DNA from: Ignavibacteria bacterium | GTDB lineage: Bacteria; Bacteroidota; Ignavibacteria; UBA10030 | Direction: 5' to 3' | NCBI GenBank assembly: GCA_016873805.1 | Contig: VGVZ01000003.1 | Location: 1 to 64,000 of the forward strand | DNA: 64,000 nt | In this document: in pieces, positions 35,871-44,425 of the stretch | Numbering within the stretch: the stretch's first letter is position 1 | How the letters are laid out: each line of letters starts with the position of its first letter | The notes under the pieces: model-generated | Databases searched by the model: none | The model's input: only the letters and a program-made list of their open reading frames with translations | Told to the model about the DNA's origin: nothing | Made by a program: the position numbers and the translations under genes

Positions 35871-37040
35871 TCAGGAAACGGCAAAAATCGCGAACTTGAG
35901 ATACTTGGTCTCGGGCATTGCCGGCAAGACCGGATGATCCGGACTTGCGCCGGTCAATTCGAGAAGCTGGATCTTTCGCGACCGCTTGTGTGCCGATTCC
36001 TGCACCGCGGTGAGAAACGCTTCTTCGGTGATGTGATGCGAGCATGACGCCGTCACGAGAAATCCTGATGATCCGATCACATCGAGCGCGAGGCTGTTGA
36101 GCCGCTGATATCCTTTCAGGGCCGTCGCAATCGTCTTCTTGCTGCGCGTGAACGACGGCGGATCAAGAATGACAACATCAAACTGTCGTTTCTGTTCTCT
36201 CATCGCGTTCAATTCGTCGAACACATCACCGATATGATACGCAATTCCGTTCAAATGATTCAGCGTCGTATTGACTCGTGAGCGGGCGATCGCCGCTTCG
36301 GAGATATCAATAGCGGTGACCTCGACCGCTCCTCCGCGAAGGGCATTGAGAGCGAATCCTCCGTCGTTGCAGAAGCAATCGAGCACGCGGGCCCCGGCTG
36401 TGTACTTCCGAATCGTGAGCCGGTTCAGCCTCTGGTCAAGAAATCCGCCGGTCTTCTGCCCCTCGAGGATATCGACCTTAAGCATAAGACCGTTTTCCGA
36501 GATAATGGTTTGATGGTCCGATCCCCGAAGGGTCTCTTTTCTGAGAGGAAGATGTTCGAGGGAACGGACCGGCGATTCATTGCGGGCGACGATGGATTTC
36601 GGTTTGAAAATGGCGTCGATGGCATCCAAGATCATGCCGAGCCGCTTATCCATGCCGGCGGCCAGAATCTGGAGCGCAATGAGATCACCGTACTTGTCGA
36701 CGATCAGTCCGGGGAGGAAATCGCTTTCGCCGTAGACGACCCGGTAGCTGTCGCTATCGGGGAAGAGCCGCTTTCGCAATTCCAGTGCGCTGGCTATGCG
36801 CACGGCGAAGAAATCAGTCATGATGGGAATTTCTTCTTTATTGAGAAAACGGAATGCAATCAACGAATGGGGATTGAAGAATCCGATTCCGAGGAACCTG
36901 CCGTCATGACGCCGGAGTTCGACGACGTCGCCAACATCGGGACTGCCGTTGACGGACTTGATCTCGTTGCTGAAGATCCACTGATGTCCGTTGAGGAGCC
37001 GGCGTTCTTCGTTTTTCTTTAAGACTATTTGCTTTTCCAT
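35871..37040 (-). CDS. rlmI: RlmI-like 23S rRNA (cytosine-C5) methyltransferase
   Basis: The product (389 aa) has an N-terminal PUA domain (KNEERRLLNGHQWIFSNEI), an EEHVD-like middle domain and a Rossmann-type SAM methyltransferase domain. Motif I is VLDCFCNDGGFAL and the catalytic-loop region is ILDPPSFTRSKK, followed by TASCSHH with the conserved Cys. RlmI methylates C1962 of 23S rRNA in E. coli; close homologues are common in Bacteroidota and may target the same position. Length is normal. Confidence 0.9.
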   Translation of the reverse strand: MEKQIVLKKNEERRLLNGHQWIFSNEIKSVNGSPDVGDVVELRRHDGRFLGIGFFNPHSLIAFRFLNKEEIPIMTDFFAVRIASALELRKRLFPDSDSYRVVYGESDFLPGLIVDKYGDLIALQILAAGMDKRLGMILDAIDAIFKPKSIVARNESPVRSLEHLPLRKETLRGSDHQTIISENGLMLKVDILEGQKTGGFLDQRLNRLTIRKYTAGARVLDCFCNDGGFALNALRGGAVEVTAIDISEAAIARSRVNTTLNHLNGIAYHIGDVFDELNAMREQKRQFDVVILDPPSFTRSKKTIATALKGYQRLNSLALDVIGSSGFLVTASCSHHITEEAFLTAVQESAHKRSRKIQLLELTGASPDHPVLPAMPETKYLKFAIFAVS

Positions 37041-37160
37041 ACGAGGTCAAAGTAGACACTTTTGCGAAGAGATGCAAAGAATGTCTTGAGTGCCGGCGTG
37101 ATTCCGCTGGCAGGAAATGGGAGTGTCCGATTGACACAGTCGGTGCGTGGACGCGTTGTC

Positions 37161-37192
37161 TTGAAAGAGAGTCAAAGCTTTGATATATTTTG
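37161..37192 (+). promoter_or_regulatory. Aldolase gene promoter (TTGAAA-N17-TATATTTTG)
   Basis: TTGAAA (37161-37166), 17 bases, then TATATT (37184-37189) continuing as TTG. It lies about 60 bases upstream of the start codon, in the gap between divergent genes. Another TTGACA occurs at 37131 but has no matching -10 box. Confidence 0.55.
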
Positions 37193-37253
37193 TGGATTGT
37201 ATCGACGCATCAGTTCCATTTCTCCACATGTAGTCCAGCCTAAGGAGATGACT

Positions 37254-38303
37254 ATGACTGACATCGTAACGATGCTCGGCAACGACGCGAAGAATCTGCT
37301 CGATCATCAATGCAAGACAATTCCCAAAGAATCCCTCCATCTGCCGGGTCCGGATTTTGTCGATCGGGTATTTGCCCAATCAGACCGTCCGATCCCGGTG
37401 TTGCGAAGTCTGCAATCTCTCTTCAATACCGGCAGGCTCGCAGGAACGGGATTTCTCTCGATCCTGCCGGTGGATCAGGGGATCGAACACTCCGCGGGAG
37501 CGTCCTTTGCGCCGAATCCAACCTACTTCGACCCCGAGAGCATTGTTGAGCTTGCGATCGAAGGAGGATGCAACGCCGTCGCCTCCACCCTCGGAGTCCT
37601 CGGCGCGACGGCGCGGAAGTACGCGCACAAGATTCCGTTTGTGCTGAAGTTCAATCATAACGAGTTTCTCTCCTATCCCAATACGCATGACCAGTCGTTC
37701 TTCGCGAGCATCCGGCAAGCGTACGATATGGGCGCTGCCGCAGTCGGCGCCACGGTGTACTTCGGATCGCCGGAATCGCGCAGGCAAATCTGGGAGGTGA
37801 GTCAAGCGTTCGAAGAGGCCCACGCGCTGGGAATGGCAACTATCCTCTGGTGCTATACGCGCAACGCCGCGTTCAAGACGAAGGAGCAGGACTACCACGT
37901 CGCCGCCGATCTCACGGGTCAGGCGAATCACCTCGGCGTCACCATCGAAGCGGATATCATCAAACAGAAATTGCCGGAAAACAACGGCGGCTACACGGCC
38001 CTCAATTTCGGAAAGACTCACAAGAAGGTCTACGAGCAGCTCACATCGGATCATCCCATCGATCTTACGCGCTATCAGGTTGCGAACTGCTACATGGGAC
38101 GAATTGGGTTGATCAACTCCGGCGGACCGTCCGGCAAGAACGACATCGAAGAGGCCGTGAAAACGGCTGTGATCAACAAACGGGCGGGAGGCATGGGACT
38201 GATCTCCGGACGCAAGGCATTCCAGAGACCGATGAAGGAGGGTGTGCAGATCCTCAATGCAATTCAGGATGTCTACCTTTCCAAAGACGTAACGGTCGCC
38301 TAG
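37254..38303 (+). CDS. fbaB: Class I fructose-bisphosphate aldolase (FbaB/DhnA type)
   Basis: The product (349 aa) is an archaeal-type class I aldolase that splits fructose 1,6-bisphosphate through a Schiff-base lysine. Marks are [26 protein letters not shown] and [11 protein letters not shown], with the C-terminal phosphate-binding region [18 protein letters not shown] at 37242-37247 lies six bases before the ATG at 37254, which selects this start over the ATG at 37248; the frame back to 37062 crosses the promoter. The gene is monocistronic or followed weakly by the HAD gene 159 bases later, with a 12-bp inverted repeat between. Confidence 0.9.
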   Translation: MTDIVTMLGNDAKNLLDHQCKTIPKESLHLPGPDFVDRVFAQSDRPIPVLRSLQSLFNTGRLAGTGFLSILPVDQGIEHSAGASFAPNPTYFDPESIVELAIEGGCNAVASTLGVLGATARKYAHKIPFVLKFNHNEFLSYPNTHDQSFFASIRQAYDMGAAAVGATVYFGSPESRRQIWEVSQAFEEAHALGMATILWCYTRNAAFKTKEQDYHVAADLTGQANHLGVTIEADIIKQKLPENNGGYTALNFGKTHKKVYEQLTSDHPIDLTRYQVANCYMGRIGLINSGGPSGKNDIEEAVKTAVINKRAGGMGLISGRKAFQRPMKEGVQILNAIQDVYLSKDVTVA

Positions 38304-38365
38304 CGAAGAATTGCGTCGGAGCGGGTCGCTTCTCATCGCTGATCAGCCACACCGCGGCAGTGTGC

Positions 38366-38418
38366 AGGCGTCAAGTCATCCGAACTACTGTGAAGCATGC
38401 GGGGCGGACTTGACGCCT
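38366..38418 (+). terminator. Long-loop inverted repeat after the aldolase gene
   Basis: AGGCGTCAAGTC (38366-38377) and GACTTGACGCCT (38407-38418) form a perfect 12-bp stem with a 29-base loop. A short TTT run starts at the last base of the right arm. It lies between the aldolase and HAD genes and may reduce read-through. The loop is long for a classic terminator. Confidence 0.4.
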
Positions 38419-38462
38419 TTGCTGTTTCAATCCAACCAAATCGAGGAAGGGAGTTTTTGCTC

Positions 38463-39125
38463 TTGAGCCGGCTGAAGTGCGTCATCTTTGATATGGATGG
38501 AACGCTGACCGAGACGAACCAACTGATCTACGATTCGTTCAACCATATTGCCCGGCGCTTCGAAGGAAAAACCTATTCGGTTCCAGAGATCACGTCGATG
38601 TTCGGTCCCCCGGAGGAGGGCGCTCTCGCCCGAATCGTGGGAAGCGAACGACTGGATGTGGCGATGAACGAGTATCTCAGGTACTATCGCGCCAATCACA
38701 ACCGGCTCGCGCGACTCTATCCGGGGATCGTGGAAATCCTCTCGTACGTACGAGATCAATCGTGCCATCTCGCACTCTTCACCGGCAAAGGGATACACAC
38801 GACGAACATCACCCTCGAGGAGTTCGGTATCAAACGGTTCTTTGATTTTGTGGTCACGGGGAACGATGTCGTTTTGCATAAGCCCTCCGCGGAGGGAATC
38901 CAGAAAATCATCGATCACTTTCAGCTTCAGAAGCACGAAGTGCTCATGGTGGGGGACTCCGTTGCCGATCTCAAAGCATCGCGCGAGGCGGGAGTGGAGA
39001 TTGCGTCGGTGTTGTGGGATTCCTACGGCAAAGAGCAGGTTCTGCAGTTGAAATCGGATCACGAATTCCACAATGTCCAGGAATTTCACGACTGGTTGAG
39101 CAAACGGTTTGCAGAGCATCCGTGA
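38463..39125 (+). CDS. HAD-superfamily hydrolase, phosphoglycolate-phosphatase-like
   Basis: The product (220 aa) has HAD motif I FDMDGTLTE near residue 9, motif II LFTGKG, motif III Lys in LHKPSAEG, and motif IV MVGDSVADLKA, with a helical cap between motifs I and II. Such enzymes hydrolyse small phosphate esters; the substrate is open (phosphoglycolate, pyrophosphate or a sugar phosphate). The start is unusual: no ATG lies near, and TTG at 38463 (GGGAG 9 bases upstream) or TTG at 38457 is best. Its end overlaps the next gene's likely TTG start. Confidence 0.8.
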   Translation: MSRLKCVIFDMDGTLTETNQLIYDSFNHIARRFEGKTYSVPEITSMFGPPEEGALARIVGSERLDVAMNEYLRYYRANHNRLARLYPGIVEILSYVRDQSCHLALFTGKGIHTTNITLEEFGIKRFFDFVVTGNDVVLHKPSAEGIQKIIDHFQLQKHEVLMVGDSVADLKASREAGVEIASVLWDSYGKEQVLQLKSDHEFHNVQEFHDWLSKRFAEHP

Positions 39126-40620
39126 CATATCGCAAGATCCCCAAGCGGAGTTCCCCTCCGTGGCTCTGCGTTTCCTTCGCGTCGGTCTCCCGCTTGTGTT
39201 GCTGGCGTTCTATCTGGCGACAATTTCACATTTTGACTACACGCCTGACGACACCTACATCTATCTTCAATACGCGAAAAATATTGCGCGTGGGGAGGGA
39301 TTTGCATTCAATCAAGGGATCCCATCCTACGGAACAACCGGTCCACTCTGGGCTCTCCTCATTGCGGCGGGTGCAACGATCGGGCTCGATCCGTACATCG
39401 CGGCAAAGACACTCGATCTGGTCTTTGCAAGTCTTTCGATACTGGTGTTCTTCAACGTCGCGGTGTACACCCTGCGCAGTTTGCTCTATGGTATGACCGC
39501 TACACTGCTTTTCTCGTTTGATGTTTGGATGATTCGGTGGTCCGGAAGCGGGATGGAGAGTTCGCTGGCTGTCCTGCTGGCGCTCATCGCCTTTCGCTAT
39601 GTCTACAGGAACGACTACGTGCTGGCCTCCTTTGTTGCGGCTGTGCTGACGCTCGTACGTCCGGAAGGAGCGCTGTTCTTTGTCGTCATCATGGCTGACA
39701 ATTTCCTGAATTCGACGAAGCCGCGCCTGGCCGCGCGCGTTCTCGTCCGCTCGCTCCTTCTCTATGCCGTTGTCGTCGTTCCATGGATCCTCTTTGCCGT
39801 GATCCACTTCGGGACAATGATCCCGAACACGTTTGCCGCAAAGTCGGGAACGGCGTTTACGATCGCGGGGGTGGGGGAGACTTTTTGGTCGATCGCAATC
39901 ATCCTGGGGGCCTCCCAGGCGATCCCTCTCCTTCTCGTCGTAGCAGGATTGCCGTTGGTCGCCAAATGGTTCGGGTGGGGCAAGATCCGCAGCGAACAGC
40001 TCCCGATGCTCTGGGTTGTGGCCCTTGTCGCGTTCTATTCTCTCCAGGAGGTGCAGGTGGTCTCCCGCTATTTGCTGCTGACGATTCCGTTTCTGATCTT
40101 GCAAGCAATGTGGGTGATGAGCCGCATCGGCGGACATCGGCAGCTTACGCTGAAGAAAACCGCTTTTTTGCTCGGCCTGACCGCCGTGATTTCGCTTGTG
40201 CAGAATCAATTTGTCTACCAGACGAGAATTCGCCCGCACGTAAATCAGTTTGTGATCGGAATGAATCAAGCGATCAAGCCAATTGCCTTCTGGTTGAGGG
40301 AGAACGCGGAACAAGACGCAACGGTACTTGCACCCGATATCGGTCTTCTGGGCTATGTTTCCGATCGCACGATCTACGATGTCGCCGGCCTCGTCACGCC
40401 GGAAGTGAGAGGGACATTCCTCGGAGTTCCATACGACACGGCGATGCGGGAACGGAGATACGAGCGTGTGGTCAATCCGGATTACGTCGTCCATCGCTCG
40501 CCTTCGGGCGGTGGGATCGCGACGGATGCGCTTGTTCCCGTCATGACGACCGAATTTCCCGGTCTCGGCGTTACGAAACAGGACGTGCAGTACTACACAC
40601 TCTATCGGAGTGTTCGGTGA
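39109..40620 (+). CDS. GT-C-type membrane glycosyltransferase-like protein
   Basis: The product (503 aa) has about 10-11 transmembrane segments. The first periplasmic loop has DDTYIYLQYAKNIARGEGF, which holds the acidic pair expected of GT-C enzymes that use polyprenyl-phosphate sugars, and GTTGPLW further on. The C-terminal soluble part (about 385-503) includes VLAPDIGLLGYVSDR and a YDVAGL segment. The donor and acceptor are unknown. The TTG start at 39109 overlaps the HAD gene by 17 bases; GTG at 39160 is an alternative. It overlaps the next gene (GTGA), suggesting coupled expression with the T9SS plug protein. Confidence 0.65.
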   Translation: MQSIRDISQDPQAEFPSVALRFLRVGLPLVLLAFYLATISHFDYTPDDTYIYLQYAKNIARGEGFAFNQGIPSYGTTGPLWALLIAAGATIGLDPYIAAKTLDLVFASLSILVFFNVAVYTLRSLLYGMTATLLFSFDVWMIRWSGSGMESSLAVLLALIAFRYVYRNDYVLASFVAAVLTLVRPEGALFFVVIMADNFLNSTKPRLAARVLVRSLLLYAVVVVPWILFAVIHFGTMIPNTFAAKSGTAFTIAGVGETFWSIAIILGASQAIPLLLVVAGLPLVAKWFGWGKIRSEQLPMLWVVALVAFYSLQEVQVVSRYLLLTIPFLILQAMWVMSRIGGHRQLTLKKTAFLLGLTAVISLVQNQFVYQTRIRPHVNQFVIGMNQAIKPIAFWLRENAEQDATVLAPDIGLLGYVSDRTIYDVAGLVTPEVRGTFLGVPYDTAMRERRYERVVNPDYVVHRSPSGGGIATDALVPVMTTEFPGLGVTKQDVQYYTLYRSVR

Positions 40621-41831
40621 AAGCAATTCTCCTGATCGCAATGGTGATCTGTACGAGCGAGCTCGAGGCACAATTCGATCGCGTGAAGGGATTCCGTTTG
40701 TACGGAAGAGATGCATCGCAGCTTCCGATCGCATCGCTCGAAGGAGATCGATTCACGGTGGAGTTCGATATCTTCGAGGACGAACCGCCCGATCTCTACC
40801 TTCAATTCGTTCACTGCGATAAGAATTGGTCTCCGACATCAAGTCTCTTCGTGAACGATCCGATCAAACGGCGGACGAGGTTTCCGCTTCCGTTTCGTGT
40901 GGCCTCCGATGGGGTGAAGTACTACCGGTATCAATACCGGTTCGTGGTTCCGTCGGATCCCTTGTTCCCGACATTCATCCATTCCGGGAATTACGTCGTG
41001 GAGCTGCGGGACGGGAAAAACGACGATCTCCTTGCACGCGAGAAGGTTTTTGTGATCGAAAGGAAACTTCGTCCCGCGATGAGGATTTCTAATCGTTCGC
41101 TTCCATCGACCATCAATCCGTACAATGAAGCGCTTCAGGTGGAAGTCCGCGTTCAGATCCCGGAGATCGACAGTCTCACACGGGAGCCCTACATCCCGTA
41201 CAACCTGCGGACGGTGGTTCTCGTGCGCAATAAAGAGATCGAACGCGCGTGGAGAATCGATGTGGACGATCAGAACCCGGAAACCTATGTCGAGGGTTTC
41301 TCGTTGCGGCATCCGACCTTCGTGATCTCCGACGTGCCCGTGGGGACGGAGTACAGGCAGATGGACTTGCGCAACGTGACGGAATATCCGGAAGGATCGG
41401 TGCTGCGCCCCCGGCTTGGAGCCGATGTCAGCCGATTCCAGCAGCGACCGCGAGGCGACGCGGATGGAGGAGCGACGTATCGGCAGAACGATCGGTACTC
41501 CGACTACGTCGCATATCAGTTTGAATTGCTGTGGGACTCCCCGCCGGGGACAATCGTGCACGTTGTTGGTGATTTCAATGGCTGGCATCCCGACGAGCGA
41601 TCGAGAATGGTGCAGGAGGGAGGTCGGTTTCTCTGGAAAACCTGGTTGCGTCGCGGAATCTACGATTACCAGTACCTTGTGCGGAATGGAGATTGGATTA
41701 CCCTGGAGGGCAATGATTGGCGTTCGGTGAGCAACTTCACGGCATTCGTGTACTACCGTGACCCACGGTACGGTGGATTCGATCGAATTCTCGGCGTTGC
41801 TCGGGGGAGGAACAGGGGGGAATTGCAGTAA
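40617..41831 (+). CDS. T9SS plug protein (DUF5103 family)
   Basis: The product (404 aa) has a signal peptide (KAILLIAMVICTSELEAQ). Family marks are YLQFVHCDKNWSPT, then PTFIHSGNYVVEL, and a C-terminal Ig/CBM48-like domain with VVGDFNGWHPDERSRM, GIYDYQYLVRNGDW and AFVYYRDPRYGGFDRILG. This layout matches DUF5103, now known as the plug that closes the extracellular side of the Sov translocon in T9SS. The GTG at 40617 overlaps the previous stop. The longer frame upstream to 39783 is an overlap artefact. It places a second T9SS gene about 22 kb from porU-porV. Confidence 0.8.
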   Translation: MKAILLIAMVICTSELEAQFDRVKGFRLYGRDASQLPIASLEGDRFTVEFDIFEDEPPDLYLQFVHCDKNWSPTSSLFVNDPIKRRTRFPLPFRVASDGVKYYRYQYRFVVPSDPLFPTFIHSGNYVVELRDGKNDDLLAREKVFVIERKLRPAMRISNRSLPSTINPYNEALQVEVRVQIPEIDSLTREPYIPYNLRTVVLVRNKEIERAWRIDVDDQNPETYVEGFSLRHPTFVISDVPVGTEYRQMDLRNVTEYPEGSVLRPRLGADVSRFQQRPRGDADGGATYRQNDRYSDYVAYQFELLWDSPPGTIVHVVGDFNGWHPDERSRMVQEGGRFLWKTWLRRGIYDYQYLVRNGDWITLEGNDWRSVSNFTAFVYYRDPRYGGFDRILGVARGRNRGELQ

Positions 41832-41861
41832 CACTTTCTTCAATCATCAGAAAACGGCCTT

Positions 41862-42857
41862 ATGCGGAAAACCAAAGTTGGAGTTGTCGGCACGGGTCAT
41901 CTCGGCGCGCTGCATGCGAAAATGTATTCCCAGATTGAGTCAGCAGATCTGATTGGAGTGTATGATGCGGACGCGGGAAAGGCGAAAAAAGTCGCGGAGG
42001 ATTTCGGGACGCGCGCATTCGATCGGCTGGAAGACCTTCTTTCGGAGGCCGAGGCAACGAGTATCGTAACCTCGACGAAGGCGCATCATGAAGTTGCGAT
42101 GAAGGCCCTTCAGCACGGGTGTGACATCCTGATCGAAAAGCCGATCACCGAGACCATCGAGCAGGCACAAGAAATTGTTGCCGTCGCCGAACGGATGAAG
42201 AAAAAGGTGCAGGTGGGTCATATTGAGAGATTTAATGCCGCGATCATCGCGCTGGAGGAATACACGCTTGAGCCTCTCTTTATTGAATCGCACCGTCTCG
42301 CGCAGTTCAATCCGAGAGGCACAGATGTTGCAGTCGTCCTTGATCTCATGATTCATGACATTGATCTCATCCTGAGCCTGGTCAAATCTCCCGTCGCGAA
42401 AATCGATGCCAACGGTGTCGCAGTGGTCTCGGATAGTCTCGACATCGCAAACGCCCGTCTGCAGTTTGCAAACGGTTGTGTGGCAAATGTCACGGCCAGT
42501 CGGATCTCTCAAAATAAAATGAGAAAAATGAGGTTGTTTCAACGAGATGCCTATATTTCCGTCGATTTCGTTCAAGGTGTTGCGGAGGTCTTCCGGCTCG
42601 CAGACGAGATGCGCGCGGACGCCAAGGGGACGATGTTGCTGGGGAATGTCGACCAAGGTGCGCGCAAGCGCCTCGTTCTGTATGAGCAACCGGAGGTGAA
42701 GGAAGTTAATGCGTTGAAGCACGAGCTGACGCTCTTCTTGAGGTCCGTTCAGGAAGACAGAGATCCTCCCGTGACGGGCAAGGATGGAATCGAGGCACTG
42801 GCTGTCGCACAGGAAATCCTCAAAAGGATTGAATCACAAACCATCAGGAGTGTATGA
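41862..42857 (+). CDS. Gfo/Idh/MocA-family oxidoreductase
   Basis: The product (331 aa) has an N-terminal NAD(P)-binding Rossmann fold with GVVGTGHLGALHA, then the dinucleotide-fold motif LIEKPITE, and a C-terminal alpha/beta domain with HDIDLILSLV, which carries the catalytic-lysine partner region. Members oxidise or isomerise sugars and cyclitols; an acetylated amino sugar nucleotide substrate (as in GnnA-like enzymes) is possible but not shown. It starts 30 bases after the plug gene and overlaps cca by four bases. Confidence 0.85.
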   Translation: MRKTKVGVVGTGHLGALHAKMYSQIESADLIGVYDADAGKAKKVAEDFGTRAFDRLEDLLSEAEATSIVTSTKAHHEVAMKALQHGCDILIEKPITETIEQAQEIVAVAERMKKKVQVGHIERFNAAIIALEEYTLEPLFIESHRLAQFNPRGTDVAVVLDLMIHDIDLILSLVKSPVAKIDANGVAVVSDSLDIANARLQFANGCVANVTASRISQNKMRKMRLFQRDAYISVDFVQGVAEVFRLADEMRADAKGTMLLGNVDQGARKRLVLYEQPEVKEVNALKHELTLFLRSVQEDRDPPVTGKDGIEALAVAQEILKRIESQTIRSV

Positions 42858-44266
42858 AGGGTCCGGCTCACATCGACATCACTGATGATCTCCTGGAACG
42901 GATCGGCTCGATTGCGGATCGCGAATCAATCGAGGTGTACGTCGTTGGTGGGTATGTGCGCGATCTCTTGATGGGGCGGACTGTCAAAGATATTGATCTG
43001 GTCGTTATCGGGAGGGGAGTGGAATTCGCAAGACTCGTGGCGCGGGAACTGGATCGCACGAACCTCGTCGTGTTCGAGAAGTTCGGAACTGCCGCACTGC
43101 ACCTGGAGCGCTGTAAATTGGAGTTTGTCGGTGCGCGCAAGGAGAGCTACAACAAAGCTTCCCGGAAGCCGGTCGTTGAGGGAGGAACCCTGGAGGACGA
43201 CTTGGCGCGGCGTGATTTCACGGTCAATGCGCTCGCGGCGTCAATCAATGCTGGGAGCTGGGGCTCGCTGGTTGATCCCTTTGGAGGTGTCGCCGATCTC
43301 CATCGGCGGATTCTGCGCACCCCCCTCGATCCGAGGGCGACCTTCGATGACGATCCTCTGAGAATGATGCGTGCGATGCGCTTTGCCGCGCAGCTCAACT
43401 TCGAGATCGAGCCGGCGGTGCTGGATGCTTCGCGTGATATGAAGGAACGTCTTTCGATCGTCTCTCAGGAACGCATCACTGACGAACTGCTGAAACTTCT
43501 CTCCAGCTCCAAACCATCGATCGGTCTTCGGCTGATGCAATCCACCGGTGTGATGGGATTCGTCTTCCCTGAGGTCGCCGACCTCAGCGGCGTCGAACAA
43601 CGCGAGGAGTATCATCATAAAGATGTTTTCTTTCACACGCTCCAGGTTCTCGACAATGTCAGTGATTTGTCGGAGAACCTCTGGCTGCGGATGGCCGCCC
43701 TTCTCCACGATATTGCGAAGCCGAAGACCAAGGCGTTCGAGCCGGGAACCGGTTGGATGTTCCACGGGCACGAGGAGGCCGGCGCCCGCATGGTCAGGCC
43801 GATCTTTCGGAGGATGAAATTTCCGCTCGACCATCTTTCGTATGTCGAGAAGCTCGTGCGTCTTCACTTGCGTCCGATGGCGCTCGTCGATGAAATGGTC
43901 ACCGACTCTGCCGTACGTCGTCTTCTCTTTGAGGCTGGGGAGGATGTCGACGATCTGATGCTCCTCTGTCGGGCGGACATCACTTCCAAGAATCCGCGAC
44001 TCGTGAGTCAGGTACGGGCGAACTATGATCGCGTTGTGGAAAAAATGGAAGAGGTTGAGGAGAAGGATAGAATCCGGAACTGGCAGCCGCCGCTCCGCGG
44101 GGACGAAATCATGAAGATTTGCGGCATCGAACCGGGTCCAACGGTGGGAAGATTGAAGCAGGCGATCACCGATGCGATTCTCGATGGGATTATCCCGAAC
44201 GATCATGAAAGTGCGCTGGCGTATTTACTTAAAATCAAAGATGAGATTCTTCGAAACGGGTCGTGA
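42854..44266 (+). CDS. cca: CCA-adding tRNA nucleotidyltransferase with HD domain
   Basis: The enzyme adds or repairs the 3'-CCA end of tRNAs. The class II nucleotidyltransferase head shows VVGGYVRDLLMG and the metal pair in DIDLVVIG (about 44-49). ARRDFTVNALA and the DDPLRMMRAMRFAAQL region follow. A C-terminal HD domain (AALLHDIAKPK, about 280) is present, as in many bacterial PcnB/Cca proteins. Length (470 aa) is typical of this form. Its ATG overlaps the previous stop (ATGA). CCA versus poly(A) specificity is not decided by motif alone. Confidence 0.85.
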   Translation: MKGPAHIDITDDLLERIGSIADRESIEVYVVGGYVRDLLMGRTVKDIDLVVIGRGVEFARLVARELDRTNLVVFEKFGTAALHLERCKLEFVGARKESYNKASRKPVVEGGTLEDDLARRDFTVNALAASINAGSWGSLVDPFGGVADLHRRILRTPLDPRATFDDDPLRMMRAMRFAAQLNFEIEPAVLDASRDMKERLSIVSQERITDELLKLLSSSKPSIGLRLMQSTGVMGFVFPEVADLSGVEQREEYHHKDVFFHTLQVLDNVSDLSENLWLRMAALLHDIAKPKTKAFEPGTGWMFHGHEEAGARMVRPIFRRMKFPLDHLSYVEKLVRLHLRPMALVDEMVTDSAVRRLLFEAGEDVDDLMLLCRADITSKNPRLVSQVRANYDRVVEKMEEVEEKDRIRNWQPPLRGDEIMKICGIEPGPTVGRLKQAITDAILDGIIPNDHESALAYLLKIKDEILRNGS

Positions 44267-44343
44267 ATTCAGACTGGTCTTGACGACACGGCGACCGAGC
44301 TGGAGGGGGGAGATGCAAATAATTCTGCTGAAAATTGAAACTT

Positions 44344-44374
44344 TTGGGGAAATATGCCGTTGTACACTTAGAAT
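44344..44374 (+). promoter_or_regulatory. Possible promoter of the efflux operon
   Basis: TTGGGG (44344-44349), a 19-base spacer and TAGAAT (44369-44374) precede the tolC-like ATG by about 50 bases. The spacer is longer than ideal, so support is weak. The region between the cca stop and 44425 has no gene. Confidence 0.3.
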
Positions 44375-44425
44375 TTTGAATCCATTTCATCCACTCAAAA
44401 TTGAATTCCTCACGGAGATGCTTAC

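Noticed and set aside
39783-40616. Long upstream extension of the T9SS plug frame
   Set aside because: It overlaps the GT-C gene in another frame; the GTG at 40617 begins a proper signal peptide.
39226-40734. 502-codon minus-strand frame opposite the GT-C protein
   Set aside because: No signature, unusual Arg/His/Asp content, and the opposite strand encodes a protein with clear transmembrane segments.
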